In this document: piece after piece, positions 28,150-37,402 of the stretch | Layout of the letters: each line of letters opens with the position of its first letter | Numbering within the stretch: the stretch's first letter is position 1 | Source of the DNA: Pseudomonas luteola NBRC 103146 | GTDB lineage: Bacteria > Pseudomonadota > Gammaproteobacteria > Pseudomonadales > Pseudomonadaceae | Assembly: GCF_002091675.1 (NCBI RefSeq) | Contig: NZ_BDAE01000011.1 | Location: forward strand, 90,723 to 154,722 | Length of the DNA: 64,000 nucleotides | Reading direction: 5' to 3' | Notes under the pieces: generated by a model | Seen by the model: only the letters and a program-made list of their open reading frames with translations | Told to the model about the DNA's origin: nothing | Databases searched by the model: none | Translations under genes and position numbers: made by a program

Positions 28150-30138
28150 TTATCTGTCCCGACGGCTTTGTACGTATAACCAATCGACGATTTCGCCCTG
28201 CGGTACATATCCCGCTACGGTTTCGCGCAATAGCTGCCTAATGCGAGAATAATCATCTGCCTGCACCGCTGACTTTAGATCAGCCAGCACTAGCTTGAAG
28301 GCATCCCAAGACACGAAATCCTCACTGGCCCGCATGATCATTGGATGCTCTGTAGGCAAGACGTTGTCACCAATCAACAGCTCCTCGTAGAGCTTCTCCC
28401 CCGGGCGCAGACCAGTGAACTCAATGGCAATATCTCCGTGGGGATTTTTCTCCGAACGGACTGTCATGCCCGAGAGGTTGATCATCTTTTCCGCCAGCTC
28501 CACGATCTTGACTGGCTCACCCATATCAAGTACGAATACATCCCCTCCCGCACCCATGGACCCCGCCTGAATGACGAGCTGAGCCGCCTCGGGAATGGTC
28601 ATGAAAAAACGAGTAATGCCAGGATGCGTCACGGTTACCGGACCGCCCTTGCGAATCTGAGCGCGAAACAGCGGTATTACAGAGCCAGAGGATCCCAAGA
28701 CGTTACCGAAACGAACCATGGTAAAGCGCGTCTTATTGACACGATGAATTCCACCTTGCTCACCAAACAGCGTTGGAGCAGATTCTTGACTCAAGGCCTG
28801 TAGCACCATTTCTGCAAGCCGCTTGCTACTCCCCATCACATTCGTCGGTCGTACAGCCTTATCCGTGGAGACTAAAACAAAGTGCTCGATACCTGCCTGA
28901 ATGGCCGCCTCGGCAGTATTAACGGTACCAAATACATTGTTCAGCACGCCTTCGACAATATTGTGCTCAACTATAGGAACATGCTTGTACGCAGCGGCAT
29001 GATAAATAGTATTGACTTTCCATGACCTCAAAATGTGCAGCAAGTGTTTGTTGTTACGCACCGATCCTAGAATCGGAACCAGAGAAATGGGCAAGGATTC
29101 GCGCTCTATAGCGCCCGCCAACTCCTGATGAATGCTATAGAGATTAAACTCCGAGTGATCAAATAGAATTAGCCCTAATGGACCCTGGCCCATAATCTGG
29201 CGGCATAGTTCGGAGCCAATCGATCCACCCGCTCCGGTGACTAAAACAACCTTACCGCGAATACAACGCTCAAAAAGCGCCTGGTTCGGTGCAACCTGGT
29301 CCCGTCCAAGCAAGTCTGCAATATCAACTTCCTGAATATCCTCGACCTTGACTTTGCCGCTAGCCAGATCGGTAATACCCGGAACAGTACGAACATGCAA
29401 AGGGTAAGGTTCCAACTGAGCCAATACCTCACGCCGGCGAGCACGTGAAGATGAAGGGATAGCTAACAATACCTCTTCCGCCCCGGTTTCATTGAGCATC
29501 TGCTGAATATGTTTAGGGCGGTAAACTTTAAGTCCAGCAATAACACGACAGGCAATACTCTTGTCGTCATCGATGAACGCAACAGGTCGCATTGCACGCC
29601 CCGCACGGAGCGCAGCGACTAACTGATTACCAGCCGAGCCAGCCCCATAAATCGCGACCCTAGGCAGTCCAGTCTGCTGGCGCATAAAGGGAACACTGGT
29701 CAATGCCGCATACCAATCGCCGAGAAAGTACTGCCTAATGGCCAAGCGTAGCCCGCCAATCATGAACAAGCTCAACCACCAGAAGTTGAAGATCATCGAC
29801 CTTGGAACAATCTCGGGCTTGTCCTGATACCAGTAGATCACTAGGGACAACACTAACACCGAAAGCGTAACAGCTTTGGCAATAGCCATCATTGCGTCAT
29901 ACCCCAAGTAACGCATGACTGCACGGTACATACCAAAGCGGATGAACAGTGGAATACATATTACTGGAGCCGAAGCAAACAGCCAGGCGTGACCACTAAA
30001 GGGCTCGATACTTTCAGAGGTTCCGAGACGTATGAAGAAGGCGAGCCATAAGGCGACCCAGATCAGAATCAGATCTGTAGCTATTTGAACAATACGCTTT
30101 TTACGACGACTTAGGCTGACTAATCGCTCGCGTAGCAT
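28150..30138 (-). CDS. wbpM: WbpM-like UDP-sugar 4,6-dehydratase
   Basis: 662 residues with the architecture of WbpM/PglF proteins. Four N-terminal transmembrane helices (about 18-120) precede a Rossmann CoA-binding-like domain (VAIYGAGSAGNQLVAAL) and a C-terminal dehydratase domain with NAD site VTGAGGSIGSEL near residue 300. The catalytic stretch is STDKAVRPTNVMGSSKRLAE near 430, where Met replaces the usual SDR tyrosine (MxxxK), a hallmark of this family. It converts UDP-GlcNAc to a 4-keto-6-deoxy sugar for O-antigen synthesis. It follows the WbpL-like gene after 44 bases. Confidence 0.93.
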   Translation of the reverse strand: MLRERLVSLSRRKKRIVQIATDLILIWVALWLAFFIRLGTSESIEPFSGHAWLFASAPVICIPLFIRFGMYRAVMRYLGYDAMMAIAKAVTLSVLVLSLVIYWYQDKPEIVPRSMIFNFWWLSLFMIGGLRLAIRQYFLGDWYAALTSVPFMRQQTGLPRVAIYGAGSAGNQLVAALRAGRAMRPVAFIDDDKSIACRVIAGLKVYRPKHIQQMLNETGAEEVLLAIPSSSRARRREVLAQLEPYPLHVRTVPGITDLASGKVKVEDIQEVDIADLLGRDQVAPNQALFERCIRGKVVLVTGAGGSIGSELCRQIMGQGPLGLILFDHSEFNLYSIHQELAGAIERESLPISLVPILGSVRNNKHLLHILRSWKVNTIYHAAAYKHVPIVEHNIVEGVLNNVFGTVNTAEAAIQAGIEHFVLVSTDKAVRPTNVMGSSKRLAEMVLQALSQESAPTLFGEQGGIHRVNKTRFTMVRFGNVLGSSGSVIPLFRAQIRKGGPVTVTHPGITRFFMTIPEAAQLVIQAGSMGAGGDVFVLDMGEPVKIVELAEKMINLSGMTVRSEKNPHGDIAIEFTGLRPGEKLYEELLIGDNVLPTEHPMIMRASEDFVSWDAFKLVLADLKSAVQADDYSRIRQLLRETVAGYVPQGEIVDWLYVQSRRDR

Positions 30139-30182
30139 AACTACAGCTCCCTCAAATCCTTCACCAATCCTACCAATATGAT

Positions 30183-31202
30183 CTATCGAGAGCTTTCCGG
30201 CCTTCCTGCCTCATAACGAACGGCAAGATAGATCAAGGGAACGTAGGCAACAGCCACGCCTATAACTCCCGATAGATAACCTGTACCAACCAAAAGTGCC
30301 GTAGGTATAAGCAAAATAGTATTGATTAACAGAACGGCCAACGTGACGGGGCGATGCCCATTGTGAAAGCGCGCAGCAGATTGGTATGCGTGACTTCTAT
30401 GAGCCTCATAAACCTTTTCGCCTCTAAGCAAGCGACGAAACAGCGTAAAGGAAGCATCCGTCACAAATACACCTAATAAGATAATCCATGCCACAAAAAA
30501 AGCCGGATCAAGCCGTGCAGCCAGGAGAGAAAGACATCCTAAAATGATTCCTAAAAACCCACTGCCCGCGTCCCCCATGAAAATTCTAGCGGGCGGAAAA
30601 TTCAGAATCAAAAAGCCTAAGACGGCAGCCACTAACAGCAACGGGAGCCATGCAATGGCACCGTGTCCGGTAATCCAGAATAGAGCGGCACCGCCTGCCC
30701 CTACGCAAATCGCCTCGACACTTGCAATGCCATCGATCCCATCCATGAAATTATAGAGATTAAGCAGCCAGACCAGATAAAACAATGCAAACGCGTTGCC
30801 CAACCAGCCAAAATTAATAGCCGTATTATTAATCATGACCGTTGGAAATCCTTGCAACCACCAGAGTCCCCAAGCAGCGCAAGCAAAATGCCCGAGCAGC
30901 CTCCACCTGGCCGGAATATGACCATGGTCATCAATAAAACCAATTAGAGCAACGCCACATGCCGCACCGAGCAACGCGACAAGATCCGTCCAATAGAGAT
31001 TAGCGCCAATAAATTGCCAGACCAAGGTAGCGATAGAAAACACGATAACTATAGCTAAGCCACCACCCCGGGGCGTAGGAATAGAGTGAGAGCTGCGCAC
31101 ACCAGGAATATCCATAAGATGTCCCTTTAATGCATAACGCCGAACGTAGTGTGTCAAAGCCCAAGACGCGACGACCGTGCAGACAGCCAAAAATAGCGTC
31201 AT
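30183..31202 (-). CDS. wbpL: WbpL/WecA-family undecaprenyl-phosphate glycosyl-1-phosphate transferase
   Basis: 339 residues with about ten membrane helices. Family motifs are visible: RSSHSIPTPRGGGLAIV, NFMDGIDGIASVEA (metal-binding Asp pair) and FPPARIFMGDAGSGFLG. Enzymes of this family load the first sugar phosphate on undecaprenyl phosphate, starting O-antigen chains. It overlaps the stop of the broken epimerase gene by one base. Exact sugar specificity (GlcNAc, FucNAc or QuiNAc) cannot be read from sequence by eye. Confidence 0.9.
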   Translation of the reverse strand: MTLFLAVCTVVASWALTHYVRRYALKGHLMDIPGVRSSHSIPTPRGGGLAIVIVFSIATLVWQFIGANLYWTDLVALLGAACGVALIGFIDDHGHIPARWRLLGHFACAAWGLWWLQGFPTVMINNTAINFGWLGNAFALFYLVWLLNLYNFMDGIDGIASVEAICVGAGGAALFWITGHGAIAWLPLLLVAAVLGFLILNFPPARIFMGDAGSGFLGIILGCLSLLAARLDPAFFVAWIILLGVFVTDASFTLFRRLLRGEKVYEAHRSHAYQSAARFHNGHRPVTLAVLLINTILLIPTALLVGTGYLSGVIGVAVAYVPLIYLAVRYEAGRPESSR

Positions 31203-32160
31203 CAGCTTTCCTTGCTTCTTAAAAAATCAATTGCAGTAGCTTGGAGAGCATCGTTCACAGCTACAGGCGGCCGCCAACCGGTGATATCAAGGTTCTTAGA
31301 AATATCGACTTGCAGGGAACGGCACACTCGCTGAGATAACGCACCCTTCCCAAGAATGGTTGCACCAACCTCTACCAATCCTCGAGGTACAGGAATCAAC
31401 CTTATGGGACGCTCTAAAAATCGGGCTAGGCGCTTAAGCAGCTCAGTAGTAGAAAGGTCTTCTCCATCACTCACCATAAAGGTCTGACCGGCAGCAGCCG
31501 GATGAAAAAGGCATGTTGAAATGAAATCCACCAAGTTGTTGACCGAAACCAGGCTGCGACGATTATCGATAGCACCCAACGGCAATGGAATACCTTTGTC
31601 TAACCAACGTAGCATAGTAAGAAAATTGGCTTTTACGCCTGGCCCATATACCAGTACCGGACGAATAATGGTGACCTCTATTACTCCATTTCTTGCCAGC
31701 TCCATGAGCTGCTGTTCGGCAGTCCATTTTGAAATGGCATAGGCATCGGAAGGCTGGGGTGCGTCTAAGGGAGAAAAAGGTTGTTCGGGTACCGTCTCGT
31801 CACCGTTGACCTTTACCGAGCTGACAAAGACAAACCGACGCACCCCATGGCAGCCGCCAGACGCGCAAGCTTCATCGTTCCGTCGACATTTACCCGCTGG
31901 TACTCACCCAGCCCCTGCCCTGGCTTTTCGTGCATGGCATGAACCTTAGCCGCGCAATGGACGACACTCTCGACACGGTGGCGTCGAAAAGCACTAGCAT
32001 CCAGACTTGTAAAATCTGCTTGACAGGGCTGTACAAGATCGCTTGCAGTCTCGATTGTCATACGAGACATCGCCACAACCTCATGTCCCTGCTGATTTAA
32101 CGCCGAGACAAGATTAGAGCCTACAAAACCGGCTGCCCCGGTTACCAGAACTCTAGCCAT
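31202..32160 (-). pseudogene. NAD-dependent sugar epimerase/dehydratase, frameshifted
   Basis: Two overlapping frames encode one protein. The N-terminal 115 residues (31813-32160) have ARVLVTGAAGFVGSNLVSAL and VVHCAAKVHA. The rest (31202-31843) continues with RRFVFVSSVKVNGD, the catalytic YAISKWTAEQQL, and a full C-terminal half. The shift lies at the run of four Gs at 31843-31846; adding one G joins the frames into about 319 residues like the UDP-sugar 4-epimerases/reductases found beside wbpL (WbpV/WbpK-like). Flanking genes are intact and tightly packed. A real mutation, a sequencing error or slippage could explain it. Confidence 0.85.
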
Positions 32161-33072
32161 CTACCGGTACAGCCCTAGCAATATGAAGAGAGCTAAAGCG
32201 ATCCGATCCGTTAGCTTCCGCCTGGTCTTATTGACCTCAACCAGCAAACGAATCGCGCTTAAACGTTCTTTCTTTAAGATGATATGGGCGATACCCGGGG
32301 TATCTTCTAGACCAAGACAGCGGATGATCTTCCGCGACTCGTCTCGGTACCACCCACCTTTTATGCGCCTGATTCGGCTCAAGGCTGAGCGGACACCTAC
32401 ATTGGCTCCCACAACATTACCTCCATGCTGTCTGTACAGAACAGAAGGCCACGGATCGATATACCATTGCGCCTCAGAGCTACGACCATACGCGTAAATG
32501 AGCCAATCATGAAGCGCGACCTCATTGACAGCCGACCAATTTTCTTCCATGAACGCTTGTAAACGCTGAGTAAAGGCCCTACCCATCACGTAGGAACATC
32601 CGGGACCAGCCGCCTCAAAAAGATAATCATAAGCGCGCATTGGCTGCGCCTTATCCAGCAGACGTTGCCGACCATCCTCCCAAAATGCCATGACATTACC
32701 CGAATAGACCTCAGCTTGCCGTTCGATCAGTACTTGGTGAGCTCTAATCAATTTATTCTCAAGCCAGATATCGTCTTGGTCAGCCAAGGCTAGATAGTCA
32801 AATCCAGAAATGTCTATATCGCGTATCAAGCGATAGAAGTTCTTGGCTGCCCCACCAAACCGCTCGATCTGTGGCAAAACACATATGCGAGAATTTTTAG
32901 AGGCAAGCGAAAGTACATGCTCATATGTTTCATCAGACGAGATGTCGACACTGATAAATACGACGACATCTACACTCCGCTGCTCGAGAACACTGGAGAG
33001 CTGGTCGTCAATCCAAAGCATGCCGTTGTAAGCCGCAAGCGCCACGGCGAACCGTGGCCGCCTAAGCATCAT
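32161..33072 (-). CDS. Family 2 glycosyltransferase (rhamnosyltransferase-like)
   Basis: 303 residues (two adjacent possible ATGs at 33072 and 33069). The GT-A fold opening is FAVALAAYNGMLWIDDQLSSVL, followed by VDISSDET and the metal-binding ALADQDDIWLENKL. A C-terminal basic helix and a hydrophobic end (IALALFILLGLYR) may attach to the membrane. The pattern of short GT2 with LADQDD resembles rhamnosyltransferases of O-antigen loci, and rml genes are nearby. Donor and acceptor are inferred. It overlaps the preceding glycosyltransferase gene by about 10 bases. Confidence 0.88.
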   Translation of the reverse strand: MMLRRPRFAVALAAYNGMLWIDDQLSSVLEQRSVDVVVFISVDISSDETYEHVLSLASKNSRICVLPQIERFGGAAKNFYRLIRDIDISGFDYLALADQDDIWLENKLIRAHQVLIERQAEVYSGNVMAFWEDGRQRLLDKAQPMRAYDYLFEAAGPGCSYVMGRAFTQRLQAFMEENWSAVNEVALHDWLIYAYGRSSEAQWYIDPWPSVLYRQHGGNVVGANVGVRSALSRIRRIKGGWYRDESRKIIRCLGLEDTPGIAHIILKKERLSAIRLLVEVNKTRRKLTDRIALALFILLGLYR

Positions 33073-33970
33073 TTACAAACCGCCTACTTGCACATAATTT
33101 CAGGCCATCGAGCAGCCCTTTGATTCCCGCCCTGGCATAGGCGAGCCGACTGCCTTTTTGCGTTGCAACAAGTATTAGTTGGTGGCATATCCCTTGCACT
33201 CCTTCCTTAACAATTAAAAGGATGGGAATATGCTTCAGCCCCGCAAGGATAAAAACATTACGTAGACGGTAATAACGGCGGAACGGTGAATGGACAGGCA
33301 CTTTCCAGCGACCAAAGGACAAGGTGTCGTCCCCAATTTTGTGCTCCATCAGGGCATCGGGGACTACAAAAATCTCGTACCCCTTCGCGACGGCACGCAG
33401 GCACCACTCCGTATCAACATAATCAATAAACAGTGCCTGCTGTAATAAACCCACATCATTCAGAACATGAACAGGGACCAAAGTGCCTGAAGAAATACAA
33501 CAAGATACCTGTATAGGTTCAGAGGCGCTTGATGGAATGATTTTCCGCACCAAACCTAATTTATCGATCCGAATAACGGGATAGTAGAAACCAAGCTCGG
33601 AGTCCCGATAAATTGGACCGACAGCGCCAACTCGATGTCTAACCGATAGCCTATCGAACTCTTGGCTAAGCGAAGCGATCATACCTTCAGGCACCACGCT
33701 GTCCTGATCGAAAAAAATAATCCCGTCAGCGCCTGCCACTATTGCTTTTTGAATACCGATATTCTGAGCCTTGGCAATACCTACATTGCTCTCACATTGA
33801 TGAACTTGCGCGATTTCAGAAAGTTCATCGATTTCCTCGACGCCAAGCGATGCATTATCCACAAGCATGACAGCATGAACTTGACGAGCAATTAGCTTCA
33901 GCTGCCTGCAGAGGGCTACCATGTCGGGATGATACGTAACAACGACCGCAACTATTACTCTCAGCATCAT
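33062..33970 (-). CDS. Family 2 glycosyltransferase (RfbF-like rhamnosyltransferase)
   Basis: 302 residues beginning with VIVAVVVTYHPDMVALCRQL; VMLVDNAS and GADGIIFFDQDSVVPEGMI mark the nucleotide- and metal-binding core, and FIDYVDTEWCLRA the acceptor side. This profile matches RfbF/WbbL-type rhamnosyltransferases that use dTDP-L-rhamnose. It is the first gene of the minus-strand arm of the polysaccharide locus. Confidence 0.88.
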   Translation of the reverse strand: MMLRVIVAVVVTYHPDMVALCRQLKLIARQVHAVMLVDNASLGVEEIDELSEIAQVHQCESNVGIAKAQNIGIQKAIVAGADGIIFFDQDSVVPEGMIASLSQEFDRLSVRHRVGAVGPIYRDSELGFYYPVIRIDKLGLVRKIIPSSASEPIQVSCCISSGTLVPVHVLNDVGLLQQALFIDYVDTEWCLRAVAKGYEIFVVPDALMEHKIGDDTLSFGRWKVPVHSPFRRYYRLRNVFILAGLKHIPILLIVKEGVQGICHQLILVATQKGSRLAYARAGIKGLLDGLKLCASRRFVNDA

Positions 33971-34448
33971 CCTGACCTAAATTTTCCGTCCACCCTAATG
34001 CCCGGGCCATATCTGTATTGCTGCCCTTTGATAGAGAAAAGCGTGAATTGTTCCGAGCAAAGCCAACCGTAAAAACCATGACCGGCTCGAAGCTAACAAG
34101 CGCAACCCATCAGCCATAGCCGAGGGGTATGACCTACCAGGTTTTCTTAATCTAATGATGCAAAGCAAGTCTGAAGATTGGAGAGACTAACCACAGTCCG
34201 GCAAGAAAATTATTCAAAAAGGGTGACGGACACCTTGCCATTGAGAACTGCGACACGTTTTTTATTTTTGCTCGCACCTTTTCACTATCTGCGCCTAAAT
34301 AGGTGCTCTACCGTCCAGCCAGTTGGTGCGACACTAGACCGGCTTCCAACCAAGTGATGCTGTAAGCTAAACATCTATATTTGTTTAATAATTCCAGTAC
34401 CAGGTCTGCTAGGAACAATCTTAACTGGTCTCTCGGTCACGAAAACCC
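33971..34448. other. Divergent intergenic region of the polysaccharide locus
   Basis: 478 bases between the minus-strand glycosyltransferase genes and the plus-strand wzm/wzt arm. It probably carries promoters in both directions. I see no long inverted repeat, no sigma-54 element and no JUMPstart/ops motif. A short minus-strand frame (33855-34079) overlaps it but has no convincing protein features. Confidence 0.5.
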
Positions 34449-35276
34449 ATGCCCAATAACGAGGATGGTATCAACTCAATGCACCCAGGCAACTCTTCAG
34501 CACTTAACGATATCTATTCATCGATCAAACGTTCATCACTTATTGGCCTGCTGGGATGGCAGGATGTAAGACAGCGCTATAAGAGATCCGCGCTAGGTCC
34601 ATTCTGGCTAACAATTAGTATGGGCGTGATGATCGGCACTATGGGGCTGGTCTTCGGCAATATCTTTAATGCCACTCTTTACGACTTCCTACCATTCCTA
34701 TCTCTTGGAATAATCTTCTGGACGTTCTTGTCATCGTCAATCAATGAGAACTGTACAGCGTTCATCGCAGGCGAAGGCATTATCAAACAACTGCCAATAC
34801 CACTATTCGTTCACATTGCTCGTGTAATCTGGAGAAACCTATTAATTTTGGCACATAATATAGTCATATTTCCCGCCGTGCTAATTGCCGTAGGCCGACC
34901 CGTAGACTGGCTTGTGCTGCTCAGCATCCCAGCACTCGTTTTGACTATCGTCAATGTTGCGTGGATCTCGCTACTTTTAGCCACAGTATGTGCACGCTAC
35001 AGAGATCTACCACAAATCGTGGGCAGCCTTTTACAGGTTATGTTTTATCTGACCCCCATCATGTGGATGCCCAATCTCCTAGACGATGAGAAGGTCTTTT
35101 TCCTGCTACAGCTCAATCCGCTGTTTCACGTTCTAGATATTCTTCGGTCCCCGTTGATGGGCGAGACCCCTGATGCGGTAAGCTGGTATGTATGCATAAG
35201 TACCGCTGTGATTGGTTGGATATTTACACTTTACTTCTATAGCAAATACAAACAGCGTATTGCGTACTGGCTTTAA
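34449..35276 (+). CDS. wzm: O-polysaccharide ABC exporter permease Wzm
   Basis: 275 residues of an ABC-2 type permease with six hydrophobic segments. The amphipathic start (LIGLLGWQDVRQRYKRSALGPFW) is characteristic of Wzm/TagG-type polysaccharide exporters. With Wzt it moves undecaprenyl-linked polysaccharide across the inner membrane. The first ATG (34449) has no clear Shine-Dalgarno; an in-frame ATG at 34479 is a possible alternative start. wzt begins 10 bases after the stop. Confidence 0.92.
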   Translation: MPNNEDGINSMHPGNSSALNDIYSSIKRSSLIGLLGWQDVRQRYKRSALGPFWLTISMGVMIGTMGLVFGNIFNATLYDFLPFLSLGIIFWTFLSSSINENCTAFIAGEGIIKQLPIPLFVHIARVIWRNLLILAHNIVIFPAVLIAVGRPVDWLVLLSIPALVLTIVNVAWISLLLATVCARYRDLPQIVGSLLQVMFYLTPIMWMPNLLDDEKVFFLLQLNPLFHVLDILRSPLMGETPDAVSWYVCISTAVIGWIFTLYFYSKYKQRIAYWL

Positions 35277-35286
35277 GGATACTGCT

Positions 35287-36027
35287 GTGGCCAAGATAGA
35301 TTTTCAAAACGTCGGTGTTGAATTTCCAATTTACAACTCATCGTCTCGCTCGTTAAAAAAAGACATTATGAAGGTAGCGACGGGAGGGCAGCTCGGCGCT
35401 ACCGATAACGGAAAAGTTGTCGTCAAAGCACTGGAGAATATCAGCTTCCAACTCTCTGACGGAGACAGAGTGGGCCTTATAGGACATAACGGCGCGGGCA
35501 AGACGACCCTCTTACGGTTATTGAGTGGAGTCTACTCGCCTACCAGAGGTGCGGCCTCCATTAAGGGAAATATAGGTTCTCTTATTGCTATTTCCTTAGG
35601 TATTGACCCTGAATTCACAGGGCGCGAAAACATATATATGCGTGGCGCCTTGCTTGGAATAAGCAAGAAGGAAATTAACCAAAAAATTGATGACATCATA
35701 GAGTTTTCTGAACTAGGGGACTTCATTGATGTACCTGTTCGAACCTACTCGTCAGGCATGCATCTCCGACTGGCTTTTAGCGTTTCAACAATATTCAGGC
35801 CGGAAATTCTGCTCATGGATGAGTGGCTTTCGGTAGGGGACGAAGGTTTTCAACACAAGGCGGAGGCAAGAATCAAGGAAATGATCAGTGCCACCAAAAT
35901 TCTGGTCATTGCCAGCCATTCGCGAGAGTTAATCGAAAAAGTATGTAACCGTGCCATTTGGATGGAGCATGGAACGGTAAAGATGATCGGGCCTGCAAAA
36001 GATGTTACAGAAGCATATTTCAATTGA
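35287..36027 (+). CDS. wzt: O-polysaccharide ABC exporter ATPase Wzt
   Basis: 246 residues with a GTG start at 35287, AAGGA 7 bases upstream. Walker A GHNGAGKTTLLRLLSG, signature YSSGMHLRLAFS, Walker B EILLMDEWLSVGDEGF and the H-loop VIASHSRE are all present. It powers Wzm. The protein ends straight after the ATPase domain, so the C-terminal carbohydrate-binding domain used by some Wzt proteins to recognise a capped chain end is absent. Longer readings from 35212 overlap wzm and are rejected. Confidence 0.93.
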   Translation: MAKIDFQNVGVEFPIYNSSSRSLKKDIMKVATGGQLGATDNGKVVVKALENISFQLSDGDRVGLIGHNGAGKTTLLRLLSGVYSPTRGAASIKGNIGSLIAISLGIDPEFTGRENIYMRGALLGISKKEINQKIDDIIEFSELGDFIDVPVRTYSSGMHLRLAFSVSTIFRPEILLMDEWLSVGDEGFQHKAEARIKEMISATKILVIASHSRELIEKVCNRAIWMEHGTVKMIGPAKDVTEAYFN

Positions 36028-36127
36028 ATAAATGCCATGCCTCTAGCAGAAAAACTCTGCTCATTATCAGTACATAATCTTTATAGATACTAGGCCACAC
36101 AGTAGTCAACCAGGACGGATGCATTAA

Positions 36128-37402
36128 ATGCGACTTTTGAGCAGAATTGTAAACAGGTTAGTATTCCCAGCAGCGAACAACTACCTAAAGCTTCAATCGT
36201 ATCAAAACCGGCAGAAATCAAAAAGAAATAAGGAGCAAATTTTTTTAGAAAAACCTTATAAAGGGCAAAAAATAATGCTTCTTGTATTATATGAGAAAGG
36301 CATTCTCAGAAACGCCGTTATTGGCCTTCTTCAAAGCGCAAAAAAACAAGGCATATATACACTCTGTGTGAATACACTAAAAATAAGCGACATAGAGCAG
36401 CATAAAGACATTATCGACTGCTACATTGATAAGTATAACTACGGCCGAGATTTTGGCAGTTATAAATCTGGTTTCGAGCACATCTTTAGGCGAGGCATTC
36501 AAAAGGACTGCCCTCGCCTTCTCATGATAAATGACAGCATATTTTTCAGTTCCAAGCACATCGATAAATTCCTTGAGGAAATGTTTAATAGTGAAACAGA
36601 AGCACTGGGCGCAACTGAGAACTTTGAAATAGAGCATCATCTTGGTTCATTCTGTATAGCCTTTGATAAAAAGATACTCAATAACGAAATATTTCAAAAT
36701 TATTGGAAGAATTACGAACTGACTGATGTACGACCAGACGTCATCAAGCGGGGAGAAATGGGGCTTTCCAAGACATTAAAGCGAGTAGTGACATCACCTG
36801 ATCAGTTCAAGGCACTATACGATTCGACTCGCATTGCCAAAGTTCTGGAAACTAACACAGACTTAATCGACAGCTTGGTTACGCTATCCAGAGCATCTGA
36901 CCTTGTAGACTGGCCAAAATATTCTACAGCGGTCATGATACAAGGGCTTACAAAAAAATATCTGTATAACAGTTATAACCTGATGGGCTTATGGGGCGAA
37001 GACGTTAAAAGCAGTGAGCTTGAGGATTTTAGAATGAACTTCGTCATGTCTACTAAATCCTTAGCAGGCTTTGTTTACAAGCATCTGGAAGATGTAGACC
37101 TAACATACAACGATGTTTATAAAATTATCTGTATAGAAGCGATAGCTCACTTTGTCGAAACATTTTCCAGAGGCTCGCAGATTCATCAGAATAATATCTT
37201 TCTGCATCATATTGGCATGCCATTGATAAAGCTTGACGGGCTTTATCGAGGAATGCTTGTCTCCCGCGACGTTGAAAGCATTGCTCAGGATCTAGACGAT
37301 CATCAGGTAGACGAATTTAGGCAGATCATGTACTCACGTCCATTTGGCGGAAACGTGCTTTTCGGCTGGAAGCGTGCCGCGTTTTACAGAGGCCTGATAT
37401 GA
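36128..37402 (+). CDS. RgpF-like rhamnan synthesis protein
   Basis: 424 residues resembling the rhamnan synthesis F (RgpF) family. Characteristic stretches are VLYEKGILRNAVIGLL, YIDKYNYGRDFGSYKSGF, LLMINDSIFFSSKHID and the acidic-aromatic segment near GSFCIAFDKKILN. RgpF proteins are glycosyltransferases that build rhamnose polymers in streptococci and appear in ABC-exported O-antigen loci of Pseudomonas. The gene is visibly AT-richer than the flagellar genes. The next gene overlaps it by four bases (ATGA), so the two are coupled. Confidence 0.8.
   Translation: MRLLSRIVNRLVFPAANNYLKLQSYQNRQKSKRNKEQIFLEKPYKGQKIMLLVLYEKGILRNAVIGLLQSAKKQGIYTLCVNTLKISDIEQHKDIIDCYIDKYNYGRDFGSYKSGFEHIFRRGIQKDCPRLLMINDSIFFSSKHIDKFLEEMFNSETEALGATENFEIEHHLGSFCIAFDKKILNNEIFQNYWKNYELTDVRPDVIKRGEMGLSKTLKRVVTSPDQFKALYDSTRIAKVLETNTDLIDSLVTLSRASDLVDWPKYSTAVMIQGLTKKYLYNSYNLMGLWGEDVKSSELEDFRMNFVMSTKSLAGFVYKHLEDVDLTYNDVYKIICIEAIAHFVETFSRGSQIHQNNIFLHHIGMPLIKLDGLYRGMLVSRDVESIAQDLDDHQVDEFRQIMYSRPFGGNVLFGWKRAAFYRGLI

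Noticed and set aside
33855..34079. Short minus-strand frame with DMARALGWTE, recalling sugar-epimerase ends
   Set aside because: Most of it overlaps an intact glycosyltransferase gene in another frame and the rest shows no family motif. The resemblance is a few residues only.
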